From positions 1-27,363 of IMG/VR virus record IMGVR_UViG_3300037264_002295: 27,363 nucleotides of DNA. One strand, written 5' to 3'. Under the pieces are notes generated by a model that worked only from the letters and a program-made list of their open reading frames with translations, did not search any database and was not told where the DNA came from. This document shows positions 14,884-23,282 of this stretch, in pieces; the first letter of the stretch is position 1, and the number at the start of each line of letters is the position of its first letter. The translations under genes and the position numbers were made by a program. This stretch comes from a virus.

Positions 14884-17800
14884 ATGGCTGTTAGACAGAA
14901 AAACATTCACAAAGATTGGCGGTTGTCCGGCGTCTATGCGTCCGCTGCCGCATATCTCACGGGCCGTGGTAAAACCACTGCTACGGAAGGTGATATCTAT
15001 TACGATACCACATTGAACGCCTTCCGGGCCTACGATGGTTCAAGTTGGGCCTCGCTCGGCGGCGGTTCCGGTGGCGCCGGGACGTGGGATAACGTCATGT
15101 CCGCCGGGGCTAAAGTCACGGGAGCCTACGCCCCTGAAATTGAAATCAGCGGCTCTACCAATATCTTGCTCACCCTCGATGCCAACGGAACTACGAACGT
15201 CGATATTCTCGACATCAGTTCCGAAGCTGGAACGGGCGACCTGATTAACCTTACTCAGGCCGGTACGGGTAAGGATGTCAATGGAACTTCCGGGACGTGG
15301 TCCGTAACAAAGGCCGGTGTTGCTGCATTGGCGGGCATTACGCTGGCCGACGATAAGAACATCACGTTCGGTACGTCTTCGGACGCTGTTCTTCAATGGG
15401 ACCAGACAAGACTAATCCTGAGTGCCGCTGCCGATAGTACATTGCAACTTGGTGCTGCCGCGTTTTCCTACGATGTGAGTTTCATAGGCAATACCGCTAC
15501 GACGAACCTGATGAAGTGGGACCTCGACGGTGGAGCCAACTCCGTCGGTGCGTTGGTCTTCGATAACGCCGACCTCGATCTGGGCGATAATGACTTACTG
15601 AGATTCGGTGACGCCCAAGACGTTACAATCAAGTGGGACAACACAAACCTCTTAATTGAACCAGCAACTCAGGACACGGGCGAAATCAGGATTGGCGCTA
15701 CCAATGCTATTAACCTGGCGGTCTATGGTAATACCAATACCGATATTGCCCTGTTCGACTGTTCGGCCCCGGACATCATCCTCAATGGATGGGATTTGGG
15801 TCTGTACGACGACGACATCCTCGAATTCGGCGATAGCAAGGACATCTCAATTAACTGGGATGGAACAAACTTGCTCATCGAAGCTCTCACCCAGGATACG
15901 GGCCAGATTAAACTCGGAGCGACGAACGCCATAGACTTCAAAATCTTCGACAATGCCGCTACGGGTTCGTATCTGTTCGATTGTTCAACGTCAGCTTTGG
16001 TTATTGACGGTTGCGACATCTGGCTCAAGGACGACGATTACCTTATTCTGGGTGATTCGGCCACGGCAGGCGGAACAGCGGACGGTACGATTCGCTGGGA
16101 CGCTACGGGTGGAGTCGTTGAAGTCATCGGTAGTACCAGATTCGAGGGTACAACTAATACCTTCGATGGCAACGTGGCCGTGACGGGAACCTTTGCCCTT
16201 GTGGGTGCGTTCTCGCCCACGTCTCTGGCGTTGGCCGATACCAAGACCCTAACCTTCGGCGATAGCAGTGACCTGACGATCAGTGCCACGACGACTACAA
16301 CTACAATGGCTATCCTGGCGGGGTCGAGTCTGGAGATTACAGGTTCAGGTGGAAACACCTCAACGTGGGGCGCTACCGGAAACAACATTAACAGTGTCTT
16401 CTACGGTACCGTCAAGGTCGGTGTGGATGCCACGGGTTACGATGTGACACTCTACAGCGATACCACCGGGGATTATATCCTCTGGGATATGAACGCCGAT
16501 ACCAACGGTGTACTGATTGCCGAGGATTCCGGCATCTGCCTGAACGATGATACAACCCTGAGATTCGGAGATGGCTCAGCGGCGGGCGTAGGCGACTTTA
16601 CAATCTCCTGCGACCAGACGAACCTGAACATCGCCGAAGTTTCTGCTACCGGTAAGGTTATAAATATCGGCGTGGATAACAAGGGTACGGATGTCAAGTT
16701 CTTCGGCGAAACGGCAAGTTCCTATATGCTCTGGGACCAGAATGGCCTGACCAACGGTGCGCTGTTGATTAACGCGGCTTCGATTTGCCTGGCCGATGGT
16801 GATAAGATTTACTTCGGTTCACCCCTGCTTACGGGCGACTTCACCATCAGTGCAACTACCAACGTCCTGAGTATCGCACAAGTAGCTTCAGGAACTGGTG
16901 AAATCTACAACGGCACGGACGGTAAGGGTCTCGACGAGACGTGGTTCGGAGAAACTGCCGGGGACTACATGAAGTGGGACCAGGATGGTAATTCCAATTT
17001 GGGTGCTCTTGTTTTTGAGGATTCCGCAGTTCTGATGATGGACGATTCGCCTATTCTCATCGGCGATTCTTCCGATGTTAGTATCAAGTGGGACCGGACG
17101 CGACTGATTGTCGATGCGGCTGCCGCGGATTCGGTTATCCGAATTGGTAGTACCAACAACATGGACGTCACGATTGCAGGCGCAACGGCAACGAACATCA
17201 TCACTTTCGATACCGACGATGCGGCCTTGCTGTGCAGCTTCAACGGCTTTGACCTCAATTTGATGGACGACGACAAGTTGATTTTTGGCGATGAAACTAA
17301 TGACGTAGTCATTATGTGGGACCAAACAGAGCTTCAATTCGATGCTGGTACGGCTAATGGTACGATTGCTTTCGGCAAAAGTACCGCGACAGACGTTAGT
17401 TTCAATGGTACAAACGCCGGGCGGGATTGTGAGTGGAATTCGTCCTCGAACATGCTTCACTTCTTGGATAGCGCCTTTCTTGGTATTGGTGGAGCCGCCG
17501 ACGCAGCAGCAGACATCACCCTGACATGGGACACCACTCGTTTGCTGGTGGATGCAGCCGCTGCTGATTCAGTCATTCGCGTTGGTGCAACCAACAACCT
17601 CGACTTACTCATCTATGGCGATACGTCAACTGACGTAGTTACCTACGATACCAGTGCCGAACTGGTGACGCTCGATGGTTTCGACCTGCAACTACAGGAC
17701 GATGACAAACTCATCTTTGGTGATAGTACCAATGCCGATGTTGTTGTCCAGTGGGACCAGACTGAACTTCAGTTTGACGCAGGTACAGCGAATGGGACGA

Positions 17801-19140
17801 TAGCGTTCGGCAAGACTACGGCTACTGACGTGAGTTTCAACGGCACTTCGGCGGGTGTGGACTGCGAGTGGAATTCGTCATCGAACATGTTGCACTTCCT
17901 CGATAGCGCCTTTCTGGGAATAGGTGGTGCGGCTGACGCAGCGGCGGATATTACCCTGACATGGGATACTACGAGACTGCTCGTGGACGCTGCGGCGGCT
18001 GATTCCGTTATTCGAGTCGGGGCCACCAATAACCTCGACCTGATAATCTACGGTGGAACCAGTACGAACCTGATTACGTTCGATACGGATGATGCGGCCC
18101 TGTTGTGCCACTTCGATGGGTTCGATCTCCAGTTGAAAAATGATGACAAACTCATTTTCGGTGATAGTACCGCCAATACCAACGTTGTGGTTCAATGGGA
18201 CCAGACCGAATTACAATTCGATGCTGGGACCGCCAACGGCACGGTAGCCTTTGGTAAGACCACCGCAACGGACATCAGTTTCAATGGTACGAGTGCTGGC
18301 GTGGATATGGAGTGGAATTCATCTTCCAACATGCTCCACTTCATCACAAGTGCCGTACTGGGTATCGGTGGTGCTGCGGACGCGGTAGCAAGCGTAACAG
18401 CTTCGTGGGACCTCACGCGTCTTAACATCGACGCGGCTGCGGCCAATACTCCTATCCGCATAGGAAACACCAACAACCTCGACATCGTCATTCACGGCGA
18501 GACCAATACCAGTACCATCACGTTCGATACGGATGATACGGCAGCCGTGGTTACGTTCGACGCTTTCGACCTCAAGATGAACGATGACGATATTCTGAAG
18601 TTTGGTGACAGTTCGGATATTACAATCACCTGGGATCAGACGCAGTTGAACATCGACGGGGCCGCAGCGGATACAACCATCCGCGTAGGATACGCCAATA
18701 ATCAAGACCTGATTATCTACGGCGATTCGACGAACGATAAAGTCACGTTTGATACGTCGGCGGAGTCTATGGCCCTCGATGGTTTCGACCTGACGGTTCA
18801 AGATGATGACTTCCTGCGGTTTGGGGATTCGACCTCGGACTGCTACTTCACCTGGGACCAGTCAAGGCTCCAGATTGTACCGTCGAGTAACGTGTTCATC
18901 GGCGATAAGACCAACTACATCAGTATCAGTTCCGCAGGAGCACTGGCAACGGCAGGCACGGCTACGATTACGGCCACTCTTGTTGCGGCCAGTTTTGGTG
19001 GTCTTGTTCTGCCTAACCATGCAAGTTCAAGTCCGAGTGGTACGGCTGGAACCGCTGGGTCTATCTTCTTTGAAGTGGATGCCAGTAAACTCTGGGTCTG
19101 TTCAACTGGAACGGTTTGGGTTGGCCAGGCATTGTCGTAA
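14884..19140 (+). CDS. Giant repetitive virion fiber/decoration protein (1418 aa)
   Basis: The protein is built from about sixteen repeats of about 70-75 residues with the consensus: L-x-L-x-DDDxLxFGDSxDVxIxWDxTxLxI, then DxxIxIGxTNNxD, then IYGxTxTxxxTFD and a closing DGFD. The first about 150 residues and last about 60 are different: GDIYYDTTLNAFRAYDGSSW near the N-terminus and GSIFFEVDASKLWVCSTGTVWVG at the C-terminus are of the type common in phage tail and fiber proteins. The regular beta-strand repeats, high Asp/Thr/Ser/Asn content and lack of Lys-rich or hydrophobic segments suggest a long beta-solenoid-like filament on the virion. It follows the capsid gene, lies between two hairpins, and precedes sugar/methyl transfer genes. 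I do not know a named family. AAGGAG precedes the ATG. Confidence 0.8.
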   Translation: MAVRQKNIHKDWRLSGVYASAAAYLTGRGKTTATEGDIYYDTTLNAFRAYDGSSWASLGGGSGGAGTWDNVMSAGAKVTGAYAPEIEISGSTNILLTLDANGTTNVDILDISSEAGTGDLINLTQAGTGKDVNGTSGTWSVTKAGVAALAGITLADDKNITFGTSSDAVLQWDQTRLILSAAADSTLQLGAAAFSYDVSFIGNTATTNLMKWDLDGGANSVGALVFDNADLDLGDNDLLRFGDAQDVTIKWDNTNLLIEPATQDTGEIRIGATNAINLAVYGNTNTDIALFDCSAPDIILNGWDLGLYDDDILEFGDSKDISINWDGTNLLIEALTQDTGQIKLGATNAIDFKIFDNAATGSYLFDCSTSALVIDGCDIWLKDDDYLILGDSATAGGTADGTIRWDATGGVVEVIGSTRFEGTTNTFDGNVAVTGTFALVGAFSPTSLALADTKTLTFGDSSDLTISATTTTTTMAILAGSSLEITGSGGNTSTWGATGNNINSVFYGTVKVGVDATGYDVTLYSDTTGDYILWDMNADTNGVLIAEDSGICLNDDTTLRFGDGSAAGVGDFTISCDQTNLNIAEVSATGKVINIGVDNKGTDVKFFGETASSYMLWDQNGLTNGALLINAASICLADGDKIYFGSPLLTGDFTISATTNVLSIAQVASGTGEIYNGTDGKGLDETWFGETAGDYMKWDQDGNSNLGALVFEDSAVLMMDDSPILIGDSSDVSIKWDRTRLIVDAAAADSVIRIGSTNNMDVTIAGATATNIITFDTDDAALLCSFNGFDLNLMDDDKLIFGDETNDVVIMWDQTELQFDAGTANGTIAFGKSTATDVSFNGTNAGRDCEWNSSSNMLHFLDSAFLGIGGAADAAADITLTWDTTRLLVDAAAADSVIRVGATNNLDLLIYGDTSTDVVTYDTSAELVTLDGFDLQLQDDDKLIFGDSTNADVVVQWDQTELQFDAGTANGTIAFGKTTATDVSFNGTSAGVDCEWNSSSNMLHFLDSAFLGIGGAADAAADITLTWDTTRLLVDAAAADSVIRVGATNNLDLIIYGGTSTNLITFDTDDAALLCHFDGFDLQLKNDDKLIFGDSTANTNVVVQWDQTELQFDAGTANGTVAFGKTTATDISFNGTSAGVDMEWNSSSNMLHFITSAVLGIGGAADAVASVTASWDLTRLNIDAAAANTPIRIGNTNNLDIVIHGETNTSTITFDTDDTAAVVTFDAFDLKMNDDDILKFGDSSDITITWDQTQLNIDGAAADTTIRVGYANNQDLIIYGDSTNDKVTFDTSAESMALDGFDLTVQDDDFLRFGDSTSDCYFTWDQSRLQIVPSSNVFIGDKTNYISISSAGALATAGTATITATLVAASFGGLVLPNHASSSPSGTAGTAGSIFFEVDASKLWVCSTGTVWVGQALS
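17254..18570 (+). repeat. Three tandem about 147-aa super-repeats, conserved in protein but not in DNA
   Basis: Units at 17254-17685, 17686-18126 and 18127-18570 (144, 147 and 148 codons) each contain a DDKLIFGD...WDQTELQFDAGTANGT half and an LGIGGAADA...TRLxxDAAAA half. The products are nearly identical over long stretches, whereas the DNA differs at many third positions. In a 49-codon run starting with FLDSAFLGIGG (17461 in unit one, 17896 in unit two) all amino acids match, while 29 codons differ. Confidence 0.9.
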
Positions 19141-19166
19141 AAAAAGTTGTTTTTTGCTCTTGACAT

Positions 19167-19203
19167 GGGCAGGTTACTTCGGTAATCTGCCCTTTGTTAT
19201 TAT
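19167..19203 (+). terminator. Intrinsic terminator with UUCG tetraloop
   Basis: GGGCAGGTTAC (19167-19177), loop TTCG, GTAATCTGCCC (19182-19192) pair over 11 positions with one G-U, closed by C-G around the UUCG loop, a very stable tetraloop. TTTGTTATTAT follows at 19193-19203. This is a textbook rho-independent terminator 26 bases after the stop of the 1418-aa gene. Confidence 0.88.
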
Positions 19204-19245
19204 AAGTTTTTCTAATGGTGTCATAAGGAAAAGGAAAGAAACCAA

Positions 19246-19830
19246 GTGTACCATGCTCAATTCAACGAGGATGCAATTCTCAATGGCCTCTATCATAAGA
19301 TAGGCACTACCAACAGGTTGTGCGTAGATATAGGGGCCAGTAACGGAATTCTCTATTCCAATACCCGTTTCTTCATGGAGAACGGATGGGAAGGTATCTT
19401 CGTCGAGCCTGACGAGAAGGCATTTGTAAAACTTGCCACATTATATCCCGCCGAATGGTGCTACAAAGAAAGTGTCACCAACGAGAATACGATTGACAGG
19501 ATTCTAACAAAAGTCCATTTCCCCTTGTCTTTCGATCTCTTGAGTCTGGACATTGACGGGCAGGAATACTATGTCTGGCAGGATATGGTCAAGTATCGAC
19601 CTCGCGTCGTCGTGGTCGAATGGAGTCCTTATGTCCAGTGCGATTTCATTCCCGAACGCAATAGCGACGGCAAGAATGGTTGCAACCAGGCTGGGATTCA
19701 CCCCATGTGCAAACTGGCACTGGAAAAAGGTTACTACGTCGTGGCGATAACGCCAACGAATCTGATTTGCGTTGACCAGAAACTTTGCCCCGAACGGAAA
19801 CAGTATTGGGAAGGGAATTTTCCACTGTAG
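19246..19830 (+). CDS. FkbM-like SAM-dependent methyltransferase (194 aa)
   Basis: The product transfers a methyl group from S-adenosylmethionine, typically to a sugar hydroxyl in this family. The SAM-binding loop is CVDIGASNGILYSNT near residue 26, followed by the acidic strand end GIFVEPDEKAF. A second motif LLSLDIDGQEYYVW near residue 99 and the RVVVVEWSP strand match the FkbM/related fold. The protein is about the family length, on the short side. The start is GTG (19246) with AAGGAAAAGGAAAG upstream. It lies between the terminator and a second methyl/glycosyl transferase gene, so the pair probably acts on the same glycan, either on the virion or on the host surface (inference). Confidence 0.78.
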   Translation: MYHAQFNEDAILNGLYHKIGTTNRLCVDIGASNGILYSNTRFFMENGWEGIFVEPDEKAFVKLATLYPAEWCYKESVTNENTIDRILTKVHFPLSFDLLSLDIDGQEYYVWQDMVKYRPRVVVVEWSPYVQCDFIPERNSDGKNGCNQAGIHPMCKLALEKGYYVVAITPTNLICVDQKLCPERKQYWEGNFPL

Positions 19831-19842
19831 GAAGGGAAGAAC

Positions 19843-21162
19843 ATGAGCCGACGACTTCATATAGGAGGTACGATAAAGGCCGACGGATGGGAAATCTTCA
19901 ACATTACCCCTGGCCCGGCAGTTGACCACGTAGGCGACGCCAAAGACATGTCTCGCTTTCGAGATGGACTATTCGTAGAGGTCTATGCCTCACACGTCCT
20001 TGAACATTTCGACGGCAAGGGACTTGAACTTGCCCTGAAGGAATGGCATAGGATTCTGGCTTCGGAAGGTAAGCTCTACGTAAGCGTTCCCGACCTTGAC
20101 GTTCTGAGCCGACTGTTCCTGCAGAAAGATAAGTTCCCTCCCCAGGAACGAATCAAACTTATCCAGATGATGTACGGCGGGCACGTTGATTCTCACGACG
20201 TACACAACGTCGGTTTCGATAAAGACATCTTGACGGCTTTGATTCGACAGGCCGGGTATAAGACTTGCACGTTCGTCCCTAAATTCGACATCGGTTTCAA
20301 GGATTGCAGTACGATAGAATTTGGTGGAGTCCCTATTAGTCTAAACCTCATCGCAACAAAGGATAGGGTAGAATCCAAGAACCCGGAAATCCCAAAGACC
20401 GATATTGCCAAAGACGTGTTCTATATCATGTCCACGGCGAGACTCGGATTCACAGATAACCTCTTTAGTCTGATAGGGTCAGTAAGTAAGTTAGGTATCG
20501 ACGGTCAAAGGTTCACCGGCGTGTTCTGGGAACAGGGCATGGAGAACCTGTTAGAGAACGCCATAGAGAAAGGTTTCAAGTATGCTTTGGCGATTGACTA
20601 CGATACGTTCTACACAGCGTATCACGTTATGGACATCTACAACCTAATGGAAAGCAACCCGAATGTAGGTTTGCTTATTCCCCTTCAACCCCGACGGGGA
20701 AATACTTATCCGATGTCGGGCAAGTTTGAAGACCCGAACGGCGACTTGGTATGTGTATCTAAGGGACCATTTACGGACGGCATCCAAGATGTTGACACGG
20801 GCCATTTCGGGCTTACGATGTTACGATTGTCGGAATTAAGCAAATTCGGAAAACCGTGGTTCGAGAGTAAGACCAACGAGAAAGGTGACTGGCATAGAGG
20901 CCACAAAGACGCCGACGTGAACTTCTGGATTAAATGCAAGAACGCTGGAATCGTCGCCAAACTTGCCGAAGTCTGGATAGGTCACATGGAACTGAAATGT
21001 TCGTTCTGCGGACCCGTAGAAGAAAATTTCAAAACCTACAGTTTAGACATTAACGAAGTCCTCGAAGGCGCGTTGCCTTCATGGACAATACCTAAGTCGT
21101 TTAAGGACGGTCAGTTAATCAACAATTATTTACCCACAGAGAAACAAGGAGTTTCACAATGA
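19843..21162 (+). CDS. Methyltransferase-glycosyltransferase fusion protein (439 aa)
   Basis: Two domains are visible. Residues about 1-175 look like a SAM-dependent methyltransferase of the Methyltransf_11 type lacking a long glycine loop: VDHVGDAKDMSRF, then VYASHVLEHF at 47-56, then WHRILASEGKLYVSVPDLD. Residues about 190-390 look like a GT-A glycosyltransferase: a DYD metal/nucleotide-sugar motif in ALAIDYDTFY (252-254), QPRRGNTYP, and DVDTGHFGL (316-324), which resembles the loop before the acceptor site. A CSFC pair (387-390) ends the domain. The two activities together suggest a modified sugar is added and capped. The strong AGGAAGGGAAG site and the order behind the FkbM-like gene indicate one operon. 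The stop overlaps the next start (ATGA). Confidence 0.72.
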   Translation: MSRRLHIGGTIKADGWEIFNITPGPAVDHVGDAKDMSRFRDGLFVEVYASHVLEHFDGKGLELALKEWHRILASEGKLYVSVPDLDVLSRLFLQKDKFPPQERIKLIQMMYGGHVDSHDVHNVGFDKDILTALIRQAGYKTCTFVPKFDIGFKDCSTIEFGGVPISLNLIATKDRVESKNPEIPKTDIAKDVFYIMSTARLGFTDNLFSLIGSVSKLGIDGQRFTGVFWEQGMENLLENAIEKGFKYALAIDYDTFYTAYHVMDIYNLMESNPNVGLLIPLQPRRGNTYPMSGKFEDPNGDLVCVSKGPFTDGIQDVDTGHFGLTMLRLSELSKFGKPWFESKTNEKGDWHRGHKDADVNFWIKCKNAGIVAKLAEVWIGHMELKCSFCGPVEENFKTYSLDINEVLEGALPSWTIPKSFKDGQLINNYLPTEKQGVSQ

Positions 21163-21437
21163 CAGAAAACCCGAAAGAACAAACAGTAACCTTCGAACCC
21201 AAAAAGGAAGACGACATGAAGAAAGTCAAGGCTACCGAGAATCTCGCCAAAGACACCGAGACCAAACCCATCGACCGCGTGGACATTGATAAGAAAATCA
21301 AAGCACAGGAAACCGACATCGACAAGTTACGGCAAAAAGGCCGAGAACTCCAGGGCCAGTTGACTCAACTCGAACAGGCCATTATCGCCAAAATGGGCGC
21401 TGTCGCCGCCATGAAGGACCTACTGGGCAATGCTTAA
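21159..21437 (+). CDS. Small charged coiled-coil protein (92 aa)
   Basis: The function is not recognised. The first 45 residues are Lys/Glu-rich and probably disordered; residues about 45-80 form a heptad-like coiled coil (IDKKIKAQETDIDKLRQKGR, ELQGQLTQLEQAIIAKMG). The start overlaps the previous stop as ATGA and the stop overlaps the next start, so it belongs to the same transcript. It could be an oligomeric virion or assembly factor, such as a head-completion chaperone. Confidence 0.65.
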   Translation: MTENPKEQTVTFEPKKEDDMKKVKATENLAKDTETKPIDRVDIDKKIKAQETDIDKLRQKGRELQGQLTQLEQAIIAKMGAVAAMKDLLGNA

Positions 21438-21867
21438 CATTTCCTTATCTCCTGCATCGCGCAGAAAAATGCGGGTGCGCGGCATTTTCGAGAAGTTTAC
21501 ACGCGCCCCGCAGGGGGGCACGGAAGAATACTGGCAGAAAGTCTTGACGGAATTCGATTCCCATCTTTACCTTAGATGGAGTCACCTGACCAAACACTAC
21601 CTGATTTACTACGAGTATAGAGGTCTATTAGATGTCATACGGACGTTCGAGGCCGGCGATTCGTTCTTTTGCGCCTTCAAGAACATTCAACACAATAGTT
21701 GCCTGACATCGGAATATATCCGACAAATGGCTGCCCAGCAAAGAGAACAAGAGCAAAAAGTCATTGACGATGCTATCGACGAAGGCGCAAGGGAAACCGC
21801 AAAAGCTTACCGGAGTATGCTCGGCGGGAAAGTCACAACGGATAACGTAATGGACAATAGGTATTAG
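21430..21867 (+). CDS. Hypothetical phage protein (145 aa)
   Basis: The N-terminal basic part (SPASRRKMRVRGIFEKF) leads to an aromatic-rich core (YLRWSHLTKHYLIYYEYRGL) and a charged helical C-terminus (MAAQQREQEQKVIDDAIDEG). A similar aromatic core followed by a helical tail occurs in uncharacterised proteins next to adaptor genes in phages, but I cannot name the family. It overlaps the preceding gene by 8 bases and lies 7 bases before the first adaptor gene. A structural or assembly role is likely from position. Confidence 0.6.
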   Translation: MLNISLSPASRRKMRVRGIFEKFTRAPQGGTEEYWQKVLTEFDSHLYLRWSHLTKHYLIYYEYRGLLDVIRTFEAGDSFFCAFKNIQHNSCLTSEYIRQMAAQQREQEQKVIDDAIDEGARETAKAYRSMLGGKVTTDNVMDNRY

Positions 21868-21874
21868 GTGAATC

Positions 21875-22579
21875 ATGGCAATTTGGGATAGGACTAAAAA
21901 CGAACTCCAGCGACATATCGAAACTACCGTGCGCACAATGCGCAAGGGCGTCGCTATCATCACCGCAGAGGAACGATTTACAATCTTCGGAGCAATCAAC
22001 GAGGCGATTATTGATATTGCCTTAGAACGCAGTATCGACGCGCCCAAAGCCATCACGTCCGATACCACGGCCACGACAACGGCATCGACGGCCTATGTGG
22101 ACTTGGCTTCTACGATAATTCAAGTTGTCGATGGTACGGTAAGAATCACCGCTGAGGATCAAATCCTTACGAGGATGAGTATTGCGGAATTCTACGCTTT
22201 CGATGTCGGCGAAGACATTACCGGTCTTCCATATCTTTACGCACTCGATACCAACGGATCGGGGGCGTTGAGGATGCTTTTGCGGCCCACCCCAGATGCC
22301 GTCTATACCATCGCCTACAAGGCGGAGTCCATGCCGGACGAAGATGAGGTCTCTCAGTTTCCCGGTTGGTATCACGGACTTTTACGAAGTTTGGCAACGG
22401 CGATTACCCTTGAGAATCTGGGCCTTAATAGTCTGGCCCAACGTTTTCAATATGAAGAAAAGCTCAAGAACATCAGAGATAAACAACGAGGTTTCTCCGG
22501 GCCGATACATATACCACTGAGAAGTACAACCGTAAGGCCAATGGCCCCGGAACTCAGAATACGAGGGGGTAACGTCTAA
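21875..22579 (+). CDS. Head-tail adaptor-like protein, first copy (234 aa)
   Basis: An N-terminal helix pair with alternating charge (WDRTKNELQRHIETTVRTMR, FTIFGAINEAIIDIALE) matches the adaptor/gp4-like fold that attaches below the portal. It is followed by a beta insertion (TAYVDLASTIIQVVDGTVRI, YLYALDTNGSGALRMLLRPT) and a C-terminal helix (QRFQYEEKLKNIRDKQRG). The next protein-coding gene (22680) shows the same layout. AGGTG lies before the ATG. A tRNA gene begins 7 bases after the stop codon. The call comes from the fold pattern and the position between head genes and the tail hub. Confidence 0.62.
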   Translation: MAIWDRTKNELQRHIETTVRTMRKGVAIITAEERFTIFGAINEAIIDIALERSIDAPKAITSDTTATTTASTAYVDLASTIIQVVDGTVRITAEDQILTRMSIAEFYAFDVGEDITGLPYLYALDTNGSGALRMLLRPTPDAVYTIAYKAESMPDEDEVSQFPGWYHGLLRSLATAITLENLGLNSLAQRFQYEEKLKNIRDKQRGFSGPIHIPLRSTTVRPMAPELRIRGGNV

Positions 22580-22585
22580 GTTTTT

Positions 22586-22659
22586 CAGAGTGTAGGGAAG
22601 TCTGGTAACCCACCTCGCTTGGGACGAGGTAATCGCTGGTTCGAATCCAGCCACTCTGA
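22586..22659 (+). tRNA. tRNA-Pro (anticodon UGG)
   Basis: All arms can be folded by eye. Acceptor CAGAGTG (22586-22592) pairs with CACTCTG (22652-22658), discriminator A at 22659. The D stem is GGG/CCC. Anticodon stem CCTCG/CGAGG (22613-22617, 22625-22629) holds loop CTTGGGA with anticodon TGG at 22620-22622. The T arm is GCTGG-TTCGAAT-CCAGC. C1:G72 and A73 are bacterial tRNA-Pro identity marks. CCA is not encoded. It would read CCN proline codons. Confidence 0.95.
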
Positions 22660-22679
22660 TTATGAATGGAGACTATTAA

Positions 22680-23282
22680 ATGGCTACCGGCACAACTATC
22701 ATCGCTAAAATCAGGGACGAACTTCAGGATACTACCGACCAGAGTTTCGCCGATGAGCTTCTTTTGAGATATATCAACAGGGGCGCAACGGAATTCTGCT
22801 CTACGACGGGTTGCCTACAAAAATCGGCCTACATCGCCACTGACGCTACGAATTTCAAATTCACCCTATCGTCCTATCTGACGAATCCCGTCGTCGTCTA
22901 TGACGTAGAGTACAACGGTACGCCTCTTAATAGAACCTTCAGGCATGAAGTGACGTACAAATTCGGGGCCTCGTCGGGTACGCCAATAGCATGGTACGAA
23001 TTCGGCGGCTCTCTCTTTATTGACATTATTGCCCCCGTCGCCACCGGAGCCTCGGCCTTGACGGCTTTCTATATCGGAACACCGACGGATTTATCCGCCG
23101 TCGACTCTACGTTCGACTTCCCGAATGAATGGGAATCGGCCATAGTCAGTTACGCCATCGCACGATGTTTTGCTACTCAACGTGACACAGTCCTGGCCGC
23201 CGAACACATGGCAAAATATGAAACCATGCGACAGACGGTTTACGCCATAAATAAGTACAAACTATTGGGTGACTCTCAATAA
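22680..23282 (+). CDS. Head-tail adaptor-like protein, second copy (200 aa)
   Basis: The N-terminus IIAKIRDELQDTTDQSFADELLLRYINRGATEF is a typical start for phage adaptor proteins in which a first helix, a D-rich turn and a LLRYINxG helix form the portal-binding bundle. The beta middle (YNGTPLNRTFRHEVTYKFG) and the C-terminal helices (EWESAIVSYAIARCFATQ, MAKYETMRQTVYAINK) complete the fold. It resembles the 234-aa protein before the tRNA in layout, so the two may form stacked rings below the portal. GGAG lies before the ATG. The stop shares one base with the next start (TAATG). Confidence 0.7.
   Translation: MATGTTIIAKIRDELQDTTDQSFADELLLRYINRGATEFCSTTGCLQKSAYIATDATNFKFTLSSYLTNPVVVYDVEYNGTPLNRTFRHEVTYKFGASSGTPIAWYEFGGSLFIDIIAPVATGASALTAFYIGTPTDLSAVDSTFDFPNEWESAIVSYAIARCFATQRDTVLAAEHMAKYETMRQTVYAINKYKLLGDSQ

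Noticed and set aside
16888-17460. Minus-strand open frames of 100-190 codons across the giant repeat gene
   Set aside because: They mirror the repeat pattern of the sense strand, have no ribosome site and run against the uniform direction of all other genes.
14884-19140. CRISPR array or DNA tandem-repeat element
   Set aside because: The repeats exist at the protein level in an open frame and the DNA is not conserved between units, so there are no direct repeats with spacers.
19160-19188. TTGACA followed at 17 bases by TAATCT, resembling a sigma-70 promoter
   Set aside because: The -10 box lies inside the 3' arm of the UUCG terminator stem and matches only half of the consensus. The hairpin is the better explanation, although a promoter serving the methyltransferase genes cannot be excluded.
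18803-19303. Plus-strand open frame running from the giant gene through the terminator into the methyltransferase gene
   Set aside because: It reads across the UUCG terminator and shares no motif; it is an out-of-frame shadow of the giant gene.
22382-22654. Minus-strand open frame of 90 codons over the tRNA
   Set aside because: Its start reads MAGFEPAITSSQARWVTRLP, the well-known false protein produced by translating a tRNA on the opposite strand; it also overlaps the adaptor gene.
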